Virus record (IMG/VR): IMGVR_UViG_3300037189_010341
Span: 1 to 40,074 of that record
Source of the DNA: a virus
Strand: one strand, 5' to 3'
DNA length: 40,074 bases
Shown here: one piece after another, positions 21,098-28,531 of the stretch
How the letters are laid out: each line of letters starts with the position of its first letter
Position numbering within the stretch: the stretch's first letter is position 1
Notes under the pieces: generated by a model
Database searches by the model: none
The model's input: only the letters and a program-made list of their open reading frames with translations
What the model was told of the DNA's origin: nothing
Translations under genes and position numbers: made by a program

Positions 21098-21146
21098 GGA
21101 TGACCAGAGAATCTACGTTTCCACCCAGCATCCGCTTCCCGACTGA
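20913..21146 (+). CDS. Small phage protein with an Ead/Ea22-like N-terminus
   Basis: GGAG lies seven bases before ATG. The 77-residue product starts 'MSDIVTRLRDRAYSSKG' and has 'CEEAADEIDRLREAVK', a helix pattern found at the start of many small phage proteins with D-x-L.R..E blocks. The C-terminal part is acidic ('EEFTEDEDDQRIYVST'). Function unknown. Confidence 0.6.
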   Translation: MSDIVTRLRDRAYSSKGKDTLCEEAADEIDRLREAVKLQALSPFSIDLDSMTIVSEEFTEDEDDQRIYVSTQHPLPD

Positions 21147-21156
21147 CGGAGCCAAG

Positions 21157-21219
21157 ATGACGATTTTGGGGGTGGCCTTGGCGCTTGGGGTCATATTTGC
21201 AATCTTGTGCGGCGGGTAG
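21157..21219 (+). CDS. 20-residue hydrophobic peptide
   Basis: A tiny frame (MTILGVALALGVIFAILCGG) follows the previous stop by ten bases and has GGAG six bases upstream. It is one membrane helix with no charged residue. Peptides like this are easily missed. It could be a small membrane regulator, but the evidence is only the ribosome-binding site, spacing and hydrophobicity. Confidence 0.45.
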   Translation: MTILGVALALGVIFAILCGG

Positions 21220-21279
21220 TCCGGCTTGGCTTGGAAGCCAACCGGCAGGAGTTCCAGAGCTTTCACAGGGAGTAGCCTC

Positions 21280-21372
21280 ATGGCCAAGACCAAGTCCTCG
21301 TGCCAGAACAAGACCCCGGCCGGCAAGACCAGCATGGCCCAGAAGTCGATGCCCAAGGGCAAGAAGAAGTAA
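21280..21372 (+). CDS. 30-residue lysine-rich peptide
   Basis: AGGGAG precedes ATG. The product starts MAKTKSSCQNKTPAGKTS and ends in KGKKK, with no acidic residue. The stop is three bases before the SSB start. A strongly basic peptide in front of SSB might bind nucleic acid, but no family is known to me. Confidence 0.5.
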   Translation: MAKTKSSCQNKTPAGKTSMAQKSMPKGKKK

Positions 21373-21375
21373 TCC

Positions 21376-21777
21376 ATGATCCAAGCAACCGTCACCGGCA
21401 ATCTGGGCCGTGATCCAGAACTGAAGGACACCCGTACCGGCAAGAAGATGGCTACCTTCTCGGTGGCCAGCACTACGAAGCGGGACGGGAAAGACCCAGA
21501 GACTACGTGGCTGGATGTCGTTTGCTTCGACAGGCTGGCAGAGGACGCCGCCGGAAATTTCCGCAAGGGGATGAAGGTGATCGTTCTCGGCCAGTTGTCG
21601 ATGGAGACGTTCGCCCGCAAGGACGGGACCGAAGGTTCTGCTTTGCGGATGGTCGCCAACGACATTGGGCTGATGGTTCGCACCAAGCAGGAGCGTGACG
21701 AGGGCGACGATCAGCCGCCCGCCCGTCAGGCCCCGCCGCAGAGCAAGCCGGCTCGATCCAGAAACGAGCCTTGGTAG
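21376..21777 (+). CDS. ssb: Single-stranded DNA-binding protein (SSB)
   Basis: The 133-residue protein has the bacterial SSB OB-fold signature: 'TVTGNLGRDPELKDT' at the start, 'MATFSVASTTK', 'TTWLDVVCFDRLAEDAAGNFRKGMKV' (in parts), and 'LGQLSMETFARKDGT'. SSB coats single-stranded DNA in replication and recombination; it would work with the ERF annealing protein and helicase encoded at the left. The tail is short and ends 'RSRNEPW' instead of the acidic D-D-x-I-P-F tip used by bacterial SSBs to recruit partners. Its place among late genes, not with the replication genes, is uncommon. Confidence 0.88.
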   Translation: MIQATVTGNLGRDPELKDTRTGKKMATFSVASTTKRDGKDPETTWLDVVCFDRLAEDAAGNFRKGMKVIVLGQLSMETFARKDGTEGSALRMVANDIGLMVRTKQERDEGDDQPPARQAPPQSKPARSRNEPW

Positions 21778-21785
21778 GTTTGGAT

Positions 21786-21829
21786 GACCATAAAAGGGGA
21801 GAGTCCACGGAGATTCCCCCTTTATGGTC
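21786..21829 (+). promoter_or_regulatory. Hairpin that pairs the start codon of the next gene
   Basis: Bases 21786-21800 pair with 21815-21829 in 14 of 15 positions. The ATG of the following gene (21824-21826) lies in the 3' arm and its likely ribosome-binding site (GGAG) lies in the 14-base loop. As RNA this would hold the start codon closed until the stem is melted or bound. Confidence 0.6.
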
Positions 21830-22201
21830 GATCCGGCATACACGGCGTTTCAGGACGAAGTCTTCGACCGCCTGCCCCTGCGCAAGCATCTCGCTGGCAG
21901 AGAGCGAGTCCGCGACTGCATTTCCGTAGTCGTGCAGGAGTGGCCTGACGAGCAGTTCGCTCTGGCCACAGGCGATTCCAAGGCTGAAGCCACCTGTGTT
22001 CGGGACTTGATGAAGTCCAGCAAGCGGCATCTTCATCTGGCCTACGGGGACAGAGAGTTTGGCTTTATCTGGGCCACGATCCTGTCCGCTTTGCTCTACG
22101 AACTGATCATCATTCTGATCGAATGGTGGAGGAGTAAGCGGGAAAATCGCATGGCTTTGCTGCACTGGCAGGAGCAGTGGAGGTCTGGAAATGGCGGGTA
22201 G
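21824..22201 (+). CDS. Membrane protein of unknown function with a sequestered start
   Basis: The 125-residue protein has a soluble N-terminal part ('RERVRDCISVVVQEWPDEQF'), one membrane segment near residues 87-104 ('FIWATILSALLYELIIILI') and a basic C-terminus ('EWWRSKRENRMALL'). Its start codon lies in the arm of a stable hairpin, which suggests translational control. The next gene starts 11 bases before its stop. Confidence 0.6.
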   Translation: MVDPAYTAFQDEVFDRLPLRKHLAGRERVRDCISVVVQEWPDEQFALATGDSKAEATCVRDLMKSSKRHLHLAYGDREFGFIWATILSALLYELIIILIEWWRSKRENRMALLHWQEQWRSGNGG

Positions 22202-23147
22202 ACAGCCACGGTTCTACAGGGGCAAGCCACAGAACCTCGACGCCAGCAAGGCCAACATCGTTGAATGGGGCGCGTCCCCGCTAAACAAGGCTCTGGAGAA
22301 AATTGTCGAGCCCGTCCCTCCAAGGCAGACCCTCCCGCCGCCGGCTGCTTTCAGCAGCGACGAATGGCTGCACCGGGGCATCCAGCAGGCCGTCGATGAA
22401 GGCATTCCCGGCGGTTCGCTCCAAGAGCGCGTGACTCCTCCGTACCTGCGGAGCGTTGCCGATGACAGGGAGTTCCTGTGGAACCTCCAGAAATTGCTGG
22501 AATCCAAGGGCGTACACGGGCTGGACCCATACGGACAGAACGGGCTACCACAGCGAGGCGCATTCAAGGCGACGTTCAGTTCCGGCGACAACGTCGTGAA
22601 GTTCGGTGATCCGGGCGCATCGGAGTGGGAGGGGGCAGCGCTTCCTGAAGGCGTGTGGGGTGTAAATGCCCTGACGGACTCCTTCGATTACGGCCCAATC
22701 CACACAGAAGACAATCCGTACACGCCCCACAGCGGCCTGAGCGTGTACCTCCAGCCCCGCACCGAGCTAGTGCATCCGAAATGGGGCTCGCCTCTCGATG
22801 ACATGCTGCACCACAAGACCCTGTCCCGAGCCTTGGAAAAACAGGGCTGGATGTGGACAGACGATCACCGCAGAAACATGGCGTTCCTGAAGGGAGATGA
22901 CTACAACCCCGTAGTCATTGACGGGGAAGTCAGGCCATATGGCGGCATGGTTGAGCCGCCTGTCGGCCAGCGGCAAAACCCTCCACCCGGATACGGCGCA
23001 CCGGGGGCAGTTCCGGCGCCATTTGTGCCGCCTGTCCAGCCAGACTGGTACTACAGCGTTCTGGCCCCGCTGCTTATGTCAGCCGCAGCCGGCCAGCAGC
23101 AGCAGCAGCAGTCCAACCCACTAACCGGCCTGACGGAGAGTTACTGA
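22191..23147 (+). CDS. Protein with kinase-like motifs, role unknown
   Basis: In this 318-residue protein, 'DNVVKFGD' (K137) could be the ATP-binding Lys strand of a protein-kinase fold. 'WMWTDDHRRNMAFLK' could be the catalytic loop, with D224 and N229 five residues apart as in D-x-x-x-x-N. 'NPVVIDGE' (D244) could be the metal-binding Asp that follows. The N-terminal lobe lacks a clear Gly-rich loop, so it may be a degenerate kinase. The C-terminus is Pro/Gly-rich and ends in a hydrophobic stretch and a Gln run. It sits just before head genes; an internal virion protein is an alternative. Confidence 0.45.
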   Translation: MAGRQPRFYRGKPQNLDASKANIVEWGASPLNKALEKIVEPVPPRQTLPPPAAFSSDEWLHRGIQQAVDEGIPGGSLQERVTPPYLRSVADDREFLWNLQKLLESKGVHGLDPYGQNGLPQRGAFKATFSSGDNVVKFGDPGASEWEGAALPEGVWGVNALTDSFDYGPIHTEDNPYTPHSGLSVYLQPRTELVHPKWGSPLDDMLHHKTLSRALEKQGWMWTDDHRRNMAFLKGDDYNPVVIDGEVRPYGGMVEPPVGQRQNPPPGYGAPGAVPAPFVPPVQPDWYYSVLAPLLMSAAAGQQQQQQSNPLTGLTESY

Positions 23148-24730
23148 TGCAGACCTCGCCAGAAGCATGGGGTGGTGGTGGCGTTGGCCCCGGCGGGGCG
23201 CCACTGCCGATGAGGAAGCGGTCGCTCACCGAGGATTTCAACGAGGTGTCGCCCGAGCAGGGTCAGTACCTGCAAATGGCCCGGGATGCCTTCTACACCG
23301 CCCCGTCCATCCAGCCGACTCTCCCAGACTCCCCTCGCGTAACCCCTGCCCAGTATCTTCGGGAGGAGATCGTCGGCCGTGCCCGAAAGCGTGGGGCCGA
23401 GCTTTCCCCAGAGGCAATCGAAGCAGCCTTGGGGAACATCTTCAACCACATGACAGGCCAGAAGGCTGGCGACCCGCTTACCGTCGAACTCTCACAATAT
23501 GCCCTGCGGCGGCTCAAGGGCGAGTCCCCGGTGGGCGATGCTCCGACTAAGGCGTTCGCCGGGCAGACCCTGAGCCAGCGGGCAGACCGCCGGCGTGACG
23601 GATTCCAAGACGGGCGGTTCATCACGAGCCCGGGGCTGGACACGCAGCTAGAAGCACTGCGTGCCTACACGCTGCTTGGGGCGATGGAAGATTCCCCGGA
23701 CTTGCAGTTGCCGATGTTCAACCTCTCCGGCAACATCAACTCGGTTGTCGCCCTGCCCTACGCTGTCGGCAACCCCATGAACTGGGGCACTTCGGACCCG
23801 ACCGTAGACGCCGGTGCCGGGATTCGGCACTTGATCGGGCTTCGGAACGGCTATTCGTTCGTTGATCCCGTGGGGGCGCGGAGGTCCGAGGCCGAATACT
23901 GGGCACGTCTGGGGGACAAGGCCAAGGCTCAAGAGGGGCAGTACAAGAGTTCTGCTGAAGGCGGCTACTACTGGCCGTATTCTTTCATGTCCGACGCCGG
24001 CATGGCCCACCAAGGCGAGACTGACTGGGCCAATGCCCTGACAGCCGTGGACAAAAAGAAGGACATGGTGCTGTCCGACATGAATATGTGGGGCGGCGAA
24101 GAGGGCAAACGGCTGATGCACTTGGGGAATCAGCTAAACCGCGAGGTTCCCATCGTTCCCGAAGGCGCCACCCCCGAGGAAACACGCCAAGCCAGAGAGC
24201 TTTTCCGGCAGCTAACCAACCAGACCGAAAACCGGATGATTGACGAATACCCGCTGTACCAAGAGGCGTGGAACAAGGCCATGCCGGGCACGGCCATGGA
24301 TGTCAAAGAGTATTCGTTCCCGTCTCCGGCGTGGAACACCGTGGCTAATGCACCGAAGTACAGCGTTGACTTGCCAACGATCCTTTCGTTTGGGTCGGCC
24401 GCACCGGGGATTATCCGCAAGTCTGGCATCAGAGGGCTTGCCAGCCTGTATGCAGCCGACGCTGTCTTAGATCAAGCGACCATGGAACAGCCGTATGCTA
24501 TGACGTTGCACAGCGCCAACAATGACGGCGACCTGTCCAACTACTTCAAGCCGTTCCCGCAAAGCAACGTCTCCGACGATCCGGGGCGCCCCGGGGACAG
24601 CACATACAGGGCTGATTTTGGCCAATTCAAAGAAAAGCAACGCGATTCGATTCGCAAATTGCTGGAATACCAGCAGAGACACCACCCCCTAGACAAGCTG
24701 CAAATGGAGCCAAGAAAGGCTGGTTTTTAG
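23147..24730 (+). CDS. Unrecognised 527-residue protein, probably a virion component
   Basis: The start overlaps the previous stop (TGATG) with GGAG upstream. There are no enzyme motifs. The sequence is globular and mixed, with aromatic- and Gly-rich parts ('EGGYYWPYSFMSDAGMAH', 'LRNGYSFVDP'), a helical 'ELFRQLTNQTENRMIDEYPLYQEAWNKAM' stretch in pieces, and a C-terminal charged helix. Its length and place immediately before the scaffold and capsid genes suggest a structural or ejected protein, but this is by position only. Confidence 0.6.
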   Translation: MQTSPEAWGGGGVGPGGAPLPMRKRSLTEDFNEVSPEQGQYLQMARDAFYTAPSIQPTLPDSPRVTPAQYLREEIVGRARKRGAELSPEAIEAALGNIFNHMTGQKAGDPLTVELSQYALRRLKGESPVGDAPTKAFAGQTLSQRADRRRDGFQDGRFITSPGLDTQLEALRAYTLLGAMEDSPDLQLPMFNLSGNINSVVALPYAVGNPMNWGTSDPTVDAGAGIRHLIGLRNGYSFVDPVGARRSEAEYWARLGDKAKAQEGQYKSSAEGGYYWPYSFMSDAGMAHQGETDWANALTAVDKKKDMVLSDMNMWGGEEGKRLMHLGNQLNREVPIVPEGATPEETRQARELFRQLTNQTENRMIDEYPLYQEAWNKAMPGTAMDVKEYSFPSPAWNTVANAPKYSVDLPTILSFGSAAPGIIRKSGIRGLASLYAADAVLDQATMEQPYAMTLHSANNDGDLSNYFKPFPQSNVSDDPGRPGDSTYRADFGQFKEKQRDSIRKLLEYQQRHHPLDKLQMEPRKAGF

Positions 24731-24731
24731 C

Positions 24732-24773
24732 ATGCCAATGAACAACCGTTTGCTTCGCCCAAAGAAGAAATAG
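24732..24773 (+). CDS. Possible 13-residue basic peptide
   Basis: MPMNNRLLRPKKK is encoded two bases after the previous stop, with AAGAAAGG about 13 bases upstream. The 'N.RLLRP' opening resembles the N-terminus of some longer phage proteins, so this might be a remnant. Evidence is weak. Confidence 0.25.
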   Translation: MPMNNRLLRPKKK

Positions 24774-24884
24774 CAGGCTCCGGCCTATATTCCCTAAATG
24801 CAGGCTTGCCATATTGGGCAGGATTACTGCATATTGTTTGCAAGCCGCCCACAGGGAATGGGCGAAACACGGAGGGCCACACGC

Positions 24885-25931
24885 ATGGACGATGTTTCTG
24901 CCGTTGCCGAAGAGGTCGAGTCTCTTCCGGCCGTTTCATCGGACCCGCCGGCTATGCCGGAGTCGCCGCCAGAAGCCCCGCAATCCTCCGAGCAGCAGTC
25001 TGATGTCTGGGCTTCGTTCCGGCAGATGCCGCAGTTCCAGAGCATGCCGGACCAAGAAATCGCCGCCCGCTTGCAGAACAGCATGCAGCGAGAGCAGCAG
25101 GCGATCCGGGCTCTCCAGCAGTACCAGTCAATCGTGCCGGCCGCTTCTGAGTACCTGTCCAACAGGGAGATGTACCAGCAGTGGCTCCAGTCCCGCTCGC
25201 AGCCGCAGCAGGCTCCCATGCAGGCTGCTCCCGCCCAGCGCGAAGAATCGTGGTGGAATCCGCCCAAGGTCAACGACGCCTACAAGCAGTACCTCGTCCG
25301 CGATGCCAACGGCCGCGAGGTTATTTCTGAGAACGCCCCGCTAGACGCCCAGCACCAGTTGGCGGCGTACCAAGCCTACAAAGCCGACTTCGCCCAGAAG
25401 TTCCTGACCGATCCGCAGGCCGCTCTGGGGCCCATGATCGAGAAAATTGTCAGCAGCCGGGCCCAAGAAATTGCCGAAAGCCAGCTTTCCGGGTTCAAGG
25501 AAGAGGCTCTGGTACAGCGTATTGAGGCTGAAAACAAGGACTGGCTGTACGATCAGACAGGGAATGTATCCAGAGAGGGACTTCTAGTCCAAAAATTTAT
25601 TGAGGACGCAAGGGGCTTAGGCATCAAGGGTGCCGAGGCTCGCTGGGACTACGCTACGAAAATTGTCGAACGGGAGTTGGCACTGTCCAACCTCCAGCAG
25701 GCCGTTCAGCCGCGAGCCCAGACGGCGCCGCCACAAGCGGCACCGGTTGCCCCTCAAGCGGTCCAGCAGGCACCACAGGATTCGGCCCAGCGAAACATGG
25801 AATACCTGCGTCAGCAGGCTTCCAGAACAGCAACGCGACGGCCAAGTTCAACCACCGACTCAAGAGTCCCCCAAAAGCCGATGTCCTTCGCAGAACGGAT
25901 GTACTCCAATCTGCAAGGGCTTCCCGACTGA
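24885..25931 (+). CDS. Scaffolding-like protein
   Basis: The ATG at 24885 (GGAGGG eight bases upstream) is preferred to an in-frame ATG at 24798, whose extra residues look like leader. The 348-residue protein is rich in Gln, Ala, Glu and Pro. It has a disordered acidic N-terminus, then long helices ('EIAARLQNSMQREQQAIRALQQY' in parts, 'MIEKIVSSRAQEIAESQLS'), a Gln/Ala/Pro-rich linker, and a C-terminal 'PMSFAERMYSNLQ' helix after a basic stretch. This is the usual layout of phage scaffolds, whose basic C-terminus binds the coat. It lies directly before the major capsid gene, as scaffolds do. Confidence 0.68.
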   Translation: MDDVSAVAEEVESLPAVSSDPPAMPESPPEAPQSSEQQSDVWASFRQMPQFQSMPDQEIAARLQNSMQREQQAIRALQQYQSIVPAASEYLSNREMYQQWLQSRSQPQQAPMQAAPAQREESWWNPPKVNDAYKQYLVRDANGREVISENAPLDAQHQLAAYQAYKADFAQKFLTDPQAALGPMIEKIVSSRAQEIAESQLSGFKEEALVQRIEAENKDWLYDQTGNVSREGLLVQKFIEDARGLGIKGAEARWDYATKIVERELALSNLQQAVQPRAQTAPPQAAPVAPQAVQQAPQDSAQRNMEYLRQQASRTATRRPSSTTDSRVPQKPMSFAERMYSNLQGLPD

Positions 25932-25952
25932 TAAGAAAGGGTTATCAAAGCC

Positions 25953-27119
25953 ATGGCTTCGCCAAACGACTGGGCACGCGCAATTGCCACGACCATCGTC
26001 CAGCACACGCGGGAAGAAGAGATCGCCGTTTTCCGGCGGTTCAAGGTCTTCACGATGCTGGAAGCGTCGGGCAACATTCTCATGAACCAGTCTGGACGAG
26101 GCTTTGACTGGAATGTTCGCTATCGCAACGCTCCGGTAACCGGCAATACCGGAGACACGCCCCGGACATTCTCTCGTACCAACATGTGGAAGAGAGCAGA
26201 GCTTCCGTGGCGCGGGTTCACGACCACGGACTCCATCTACCGCCGCGAGTTGCTGGAGAACCGTGGCAAAGAAGCCCTCGTCAACGTGGCTTCGCAGATG
26301 GCGCAGCGGCTGCAAGAGTCGCTTGAGCAGTACCTGAGCTATCAGCCCTACGTGGACGGTAACGCCTCGGGGAACGAGAATTTCTTCCACGGTGCGCTGT
26401 CGTTCCTCGGATACGACGGCACGCTGGACGAGGATGGCCCGAGCGCCAAGCAGCAGGACACGACGGCCAGCGGCAACTACAAGGGCGGCACGGGCGACCG
26501 GTTCGGCTTCCCGACCGACACCTACGCGGGCCTCTCGACCCAGTTGGGCTACTACGGCGGTGGCCGGCTCAACGCCACTTCCGGTGTTTTTCCGGACGTT
26601 CCGGTAGACCCGGAGTTCGACTTCTATTCTCCCATCATCGTGAACTACAACGCCTCGGGATGGAAGAACAAGCGAACATGGGCGGACAACTGCATTCAGG
26701 CGACCCGAGAGGGCATCGTCCAGTGTAAGCGAAACGACTCCAAGGAAAGCCAGATCGACATGGTTGTCCTTGATCGCAAGCTGTTCATCCAGTACCTGAA
26801 CCAACTGGAGAGCAAGGAGCGGGCGATCATCACCCGCGAGAACGGCCTCCGGTCGTTTGGCTACGCAGATGTATTTGAACAGGACGGCTGCGAAATCTGC
26901 CACGAGACGGCTGTTCCGTCCGGTTTGGGCTTCGGCCTGTCCATCGGGAACATGGAACTCCGCTGCCTTGAGAACCAGTTGTTCATGGCAGAGGGGCCCT
27001 ATTTCTCGGAGGAGACGCAGGCATATAGGTACGCCTGTTCAACGCTCGGGAACATGCGTTTCAAGAGCCCGCGCAATTTCTTCCTGCTGGCTCCGGTGAC
27101 GGCGCCCGCCACGGTCTGA
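25953..27119 (+). CDS. Major capsid protein (HK97-fold type)
   Basis: The 388-residue protein follows the scaffold gene. It starts with 'WARAIATTIVQHTREEEIAVFRRFK', the N-terminal helix region, then 'MNQSGRGFDWNVRYR' and 'RAELPWRGFTTTDSIYRRELLEN', like the strand and spine helix of coat proteins. 'SQIDMVVLDRKLFIQYLNQLESKERAI' fits the A-domain and spine helix, and 'CHETAVPSGLGFGLSIGNMELRC' the later strands. Size, order and these features make the coat protein the best call. No maturation protease is seen in this window. Confidence 0.75.
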   Translation: MASPNDWARAIATTIVQHTREEEIAVFRRFKVFTMLEASGNILMNQSGRGFDWNVRYRNAPVTGNTGDTPRTFSRTNMWKRAELPWRGFTTTDSIYRRELLENRGKEALVNVASQMAQRLQESLEQYLSYQPYVDGNASGNENFFHGALSFLGYDGTLDEDGPSAKQQDTTASGNYKGGTGDRFGFPTDTYAGLSTQLGYYGGGRLNATSGVFPDVPVDPEFDFYSPIIVNYNASGWKNKRTWADNCIQATREGIVQCKRNDSKESQIDMVVLDRKLFIQYLNQLESKERAIITRENGLRSFGYADVFEQDGCEICHETAVPSGLGFGLSIGNMELRCLENQLFMAEGPYFSEETQAYRYACSTLGNMRFKSPRNFFLLAPVTAPATV

Positions 27120-27151
27120 CCCATAATCACCACCACTCCACAGGAGTAGAC

Positions 27152-27778
27152 ATGTCCACGATTTTCTCTGATCCGGGCTGGCGGCGTGGAAGCACCCTGC
27201 TGAACCGTGAGGCCATCGAACTCGACGCCGATAGTCGGCCGATTGCTGGCCGGGAGCTGATCGGTCAGGTCAAGGTCTTCCAAGACGTTGATCCGTCCAG
27301 CGGCCAGCGGTACAGCAACCGCCTCGTCTACTGCGTTGCCGCCCGGTACACGGGCTCGACCACTCTGACGAGTGCGGATGCCGGCAAGGTGGTGTCGTTC
27401 AACACCGTCGCCGCCTCCGGGCCGCTGATTTCGCCCAGCGTCTATGACCTCACGGACGGGCCTCTGTCCGAGTTTGGCGGGGTGGCCACGACCACCGACG
27501 TGAACACGAACTTCCGTACCTACGGGGTTCTGGACGAGTACCTGACCGAGGACGTGCGGCAGAACGACATCGTCTGGGTGGTGATGAAGGGGCCCACTTC
27601 GGTGCAGTCCGCCGGCACGGCCGTTGCGGCCGGCGGGGTTGTCGAAGTCACCGGTACGGCGGGCCGAATCCAGACCCGCTCGTCTGGTAGCATCATCGGC
27701 ACCCAGCTTAACGGTGCTTCGGTCGGCGGTACTGCCGGTGCCCTCATCCGCGTCAACCTGCACAACGACCGCATCTAG
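27152..27778 (+). CDS. Probable capsid decoration or head-completion protein
   Basis: AGGAG precedes ATG and the gene follows the coat gene by 32 bases. The 208-residue product is strand-rich and Gly/Thr/Val-rich ('RYTGSTTLTSADAGKVVSFNT', 'TAVAAGGVVEVTGTAGRIQT'), with many short turns. This composition and place suit a protein that decorates or completes the head. No family was recognised. Confidence 0.5.
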   Translation: MSTIFSDPGWRRGSTLLNREAIELDADSRPIAGRELIGQVKVFQDVDPSSGQRYSNRLVYCVAARYTGSTTLTSADAGKVVSFNTVAASGPLISPSVYDLTDGPLSEFGGVATTTDVNTNFRTYGVLDEYLTEDVRQNDIVWVVMKGPTSVQSAGTAVAAGGVVEVTGTAGRIQTRSSGSIIGTQLNGASVGGTAGALIRVNLHNDRI

Positions 27779-27809
27779 TCGGTTGCTGTCGCGCTCAACG
27801 CCACGATAC

Positions 27810-27845
27810 AGCCCGCTGGGGAAATCCCCGGCGGGCTGCTATCAT
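27810..27845 (+). promoter_or_regulatory. Terminator hairpin followed by an extended -10 box
   Basis: AGCCCGC-T-GGGG pairs with CCCC-G-GCGGGCT over 12 bp (27810-27821 with 27826-27837). TGC-TATCAT follows at once; TG-n-TATCAT is an extended -10 pattern. The ATG of the next gene starts eight bases after the box, as at 19782, so a leaderless message is again possible. The stem could end transcription from the capsid genes and the box could start the terminase unit. Confidence 0.45.
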
Positions 27846-27853
27846 TTACGGGC

Positions 27854-28531
27854 ATGTCACAGCCTTGTATCCACTGCGGGACCATATTCCCGCCGGACCG
27901 AGAGCATTTCCATTGGCACAAGAAGGACGGCTTGACAAGCGTCTGCCTGTCCTGCCATAAGGCTCAACGTCGCCACCAGAAGAAGCGGGAGCAGGCCAAA
28001 CGATCCGCCGGCCTCAAGAAGATCGAGGCTTCGGCCGTAGACCTGTACTCCAAGCTGGCCCAAGCTGGCGGGTCGAATATCCCGCATTCGGCCGAGTTGG
28101 TGGAGAAACTGTGCGAGTATTTCGGGGGAGTTTCTGGGTTTGCCGCCATCGTGGTGAAGCAGTATTACGACGCCAAACCCGGGACTAGCACCAGAAACAA
28201 GGTACTGGAAACGATTTGCCGGCTAATTCAGACAAACGTGGACAGCGGCGGGGCCAAAAAGCCACTGACGCTCTGGAGCGAGGAAGAACTTGAAGCCGAA
28301 CTGCAAGAGCGTTTCCGGGTTGCCGTCTTGTCACAGCGGATGCTGATAGATGCCACGCCGACACCCGAAAGCCAATCCTCCGAAGATTCCCAAGATTCCG
28401 AGCCTGTCCCAGCACCAACTGGACAAGATCAAGGAACTCCAGAACGAACTGCGGGAGCGGCAACTGGAGGGGCTGAAGCTCTACCAGCCGACGCCGCCGC
28501 AGGAGGAAATCCACAAGTGCTTGGCGAGTGA
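27854..28531 (+). CDS. Small terminase-like protein with an N-terminal zinc ribbon
   Basis: The gene immediately precedes the large terminase. The N-terminus is a zinc ribbon ('CIHCGTIFP', then 'SVCLSCHKAQRRHQKKR') with a basic helix after it. A helical core follows ('SAELVEKLCEYFGGVSGFAAIVVKQYYDAKPG', 'STRNKVLETICRLI'), which would suit a DNA-recognising small subunit. The last 65 residues are acidic and Ala/Gly/Pro-rich and overlap the large subunit gene by 182 bases in the +1 phase. The zinc ribbon and position support the call, not a family match. Confidence 0.62.
   Translation: MSQPCIHCGTIFPPDREHFHWHKKDGLTSVCLSCHKAQRRHQKKREQAKRSAGLKKIEASAVDLYSKLAQAGGSNIPHSAELVEKLCEYFGGVSGFAAIVVKQYYDAKPGTSTRNKVLETICRLIQTNVDSGGAKKPLTLWSEEELEAELQERFRVAVLSQRMLIDATPTPESQSSEDSQDSEPVPAPTGQDQGTPERTAGAATGGAEALPADAAAGGNPQVLGE

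Noticed and set aside
24763-24800. TATATT box six bases before an ATG at 24798 as a third leaderless start
   Set aside because: There is no matching -35 and no extended -10, and the scaffold gene has a better ATG at 24885 with a ribosome-binding site, so I do not count it.
25860-26903. Long open frame (347 codons) on the reverse strand opposite the capsid gene
   Set aside because: Shadow of the coat protein gene; no support from operon structure.
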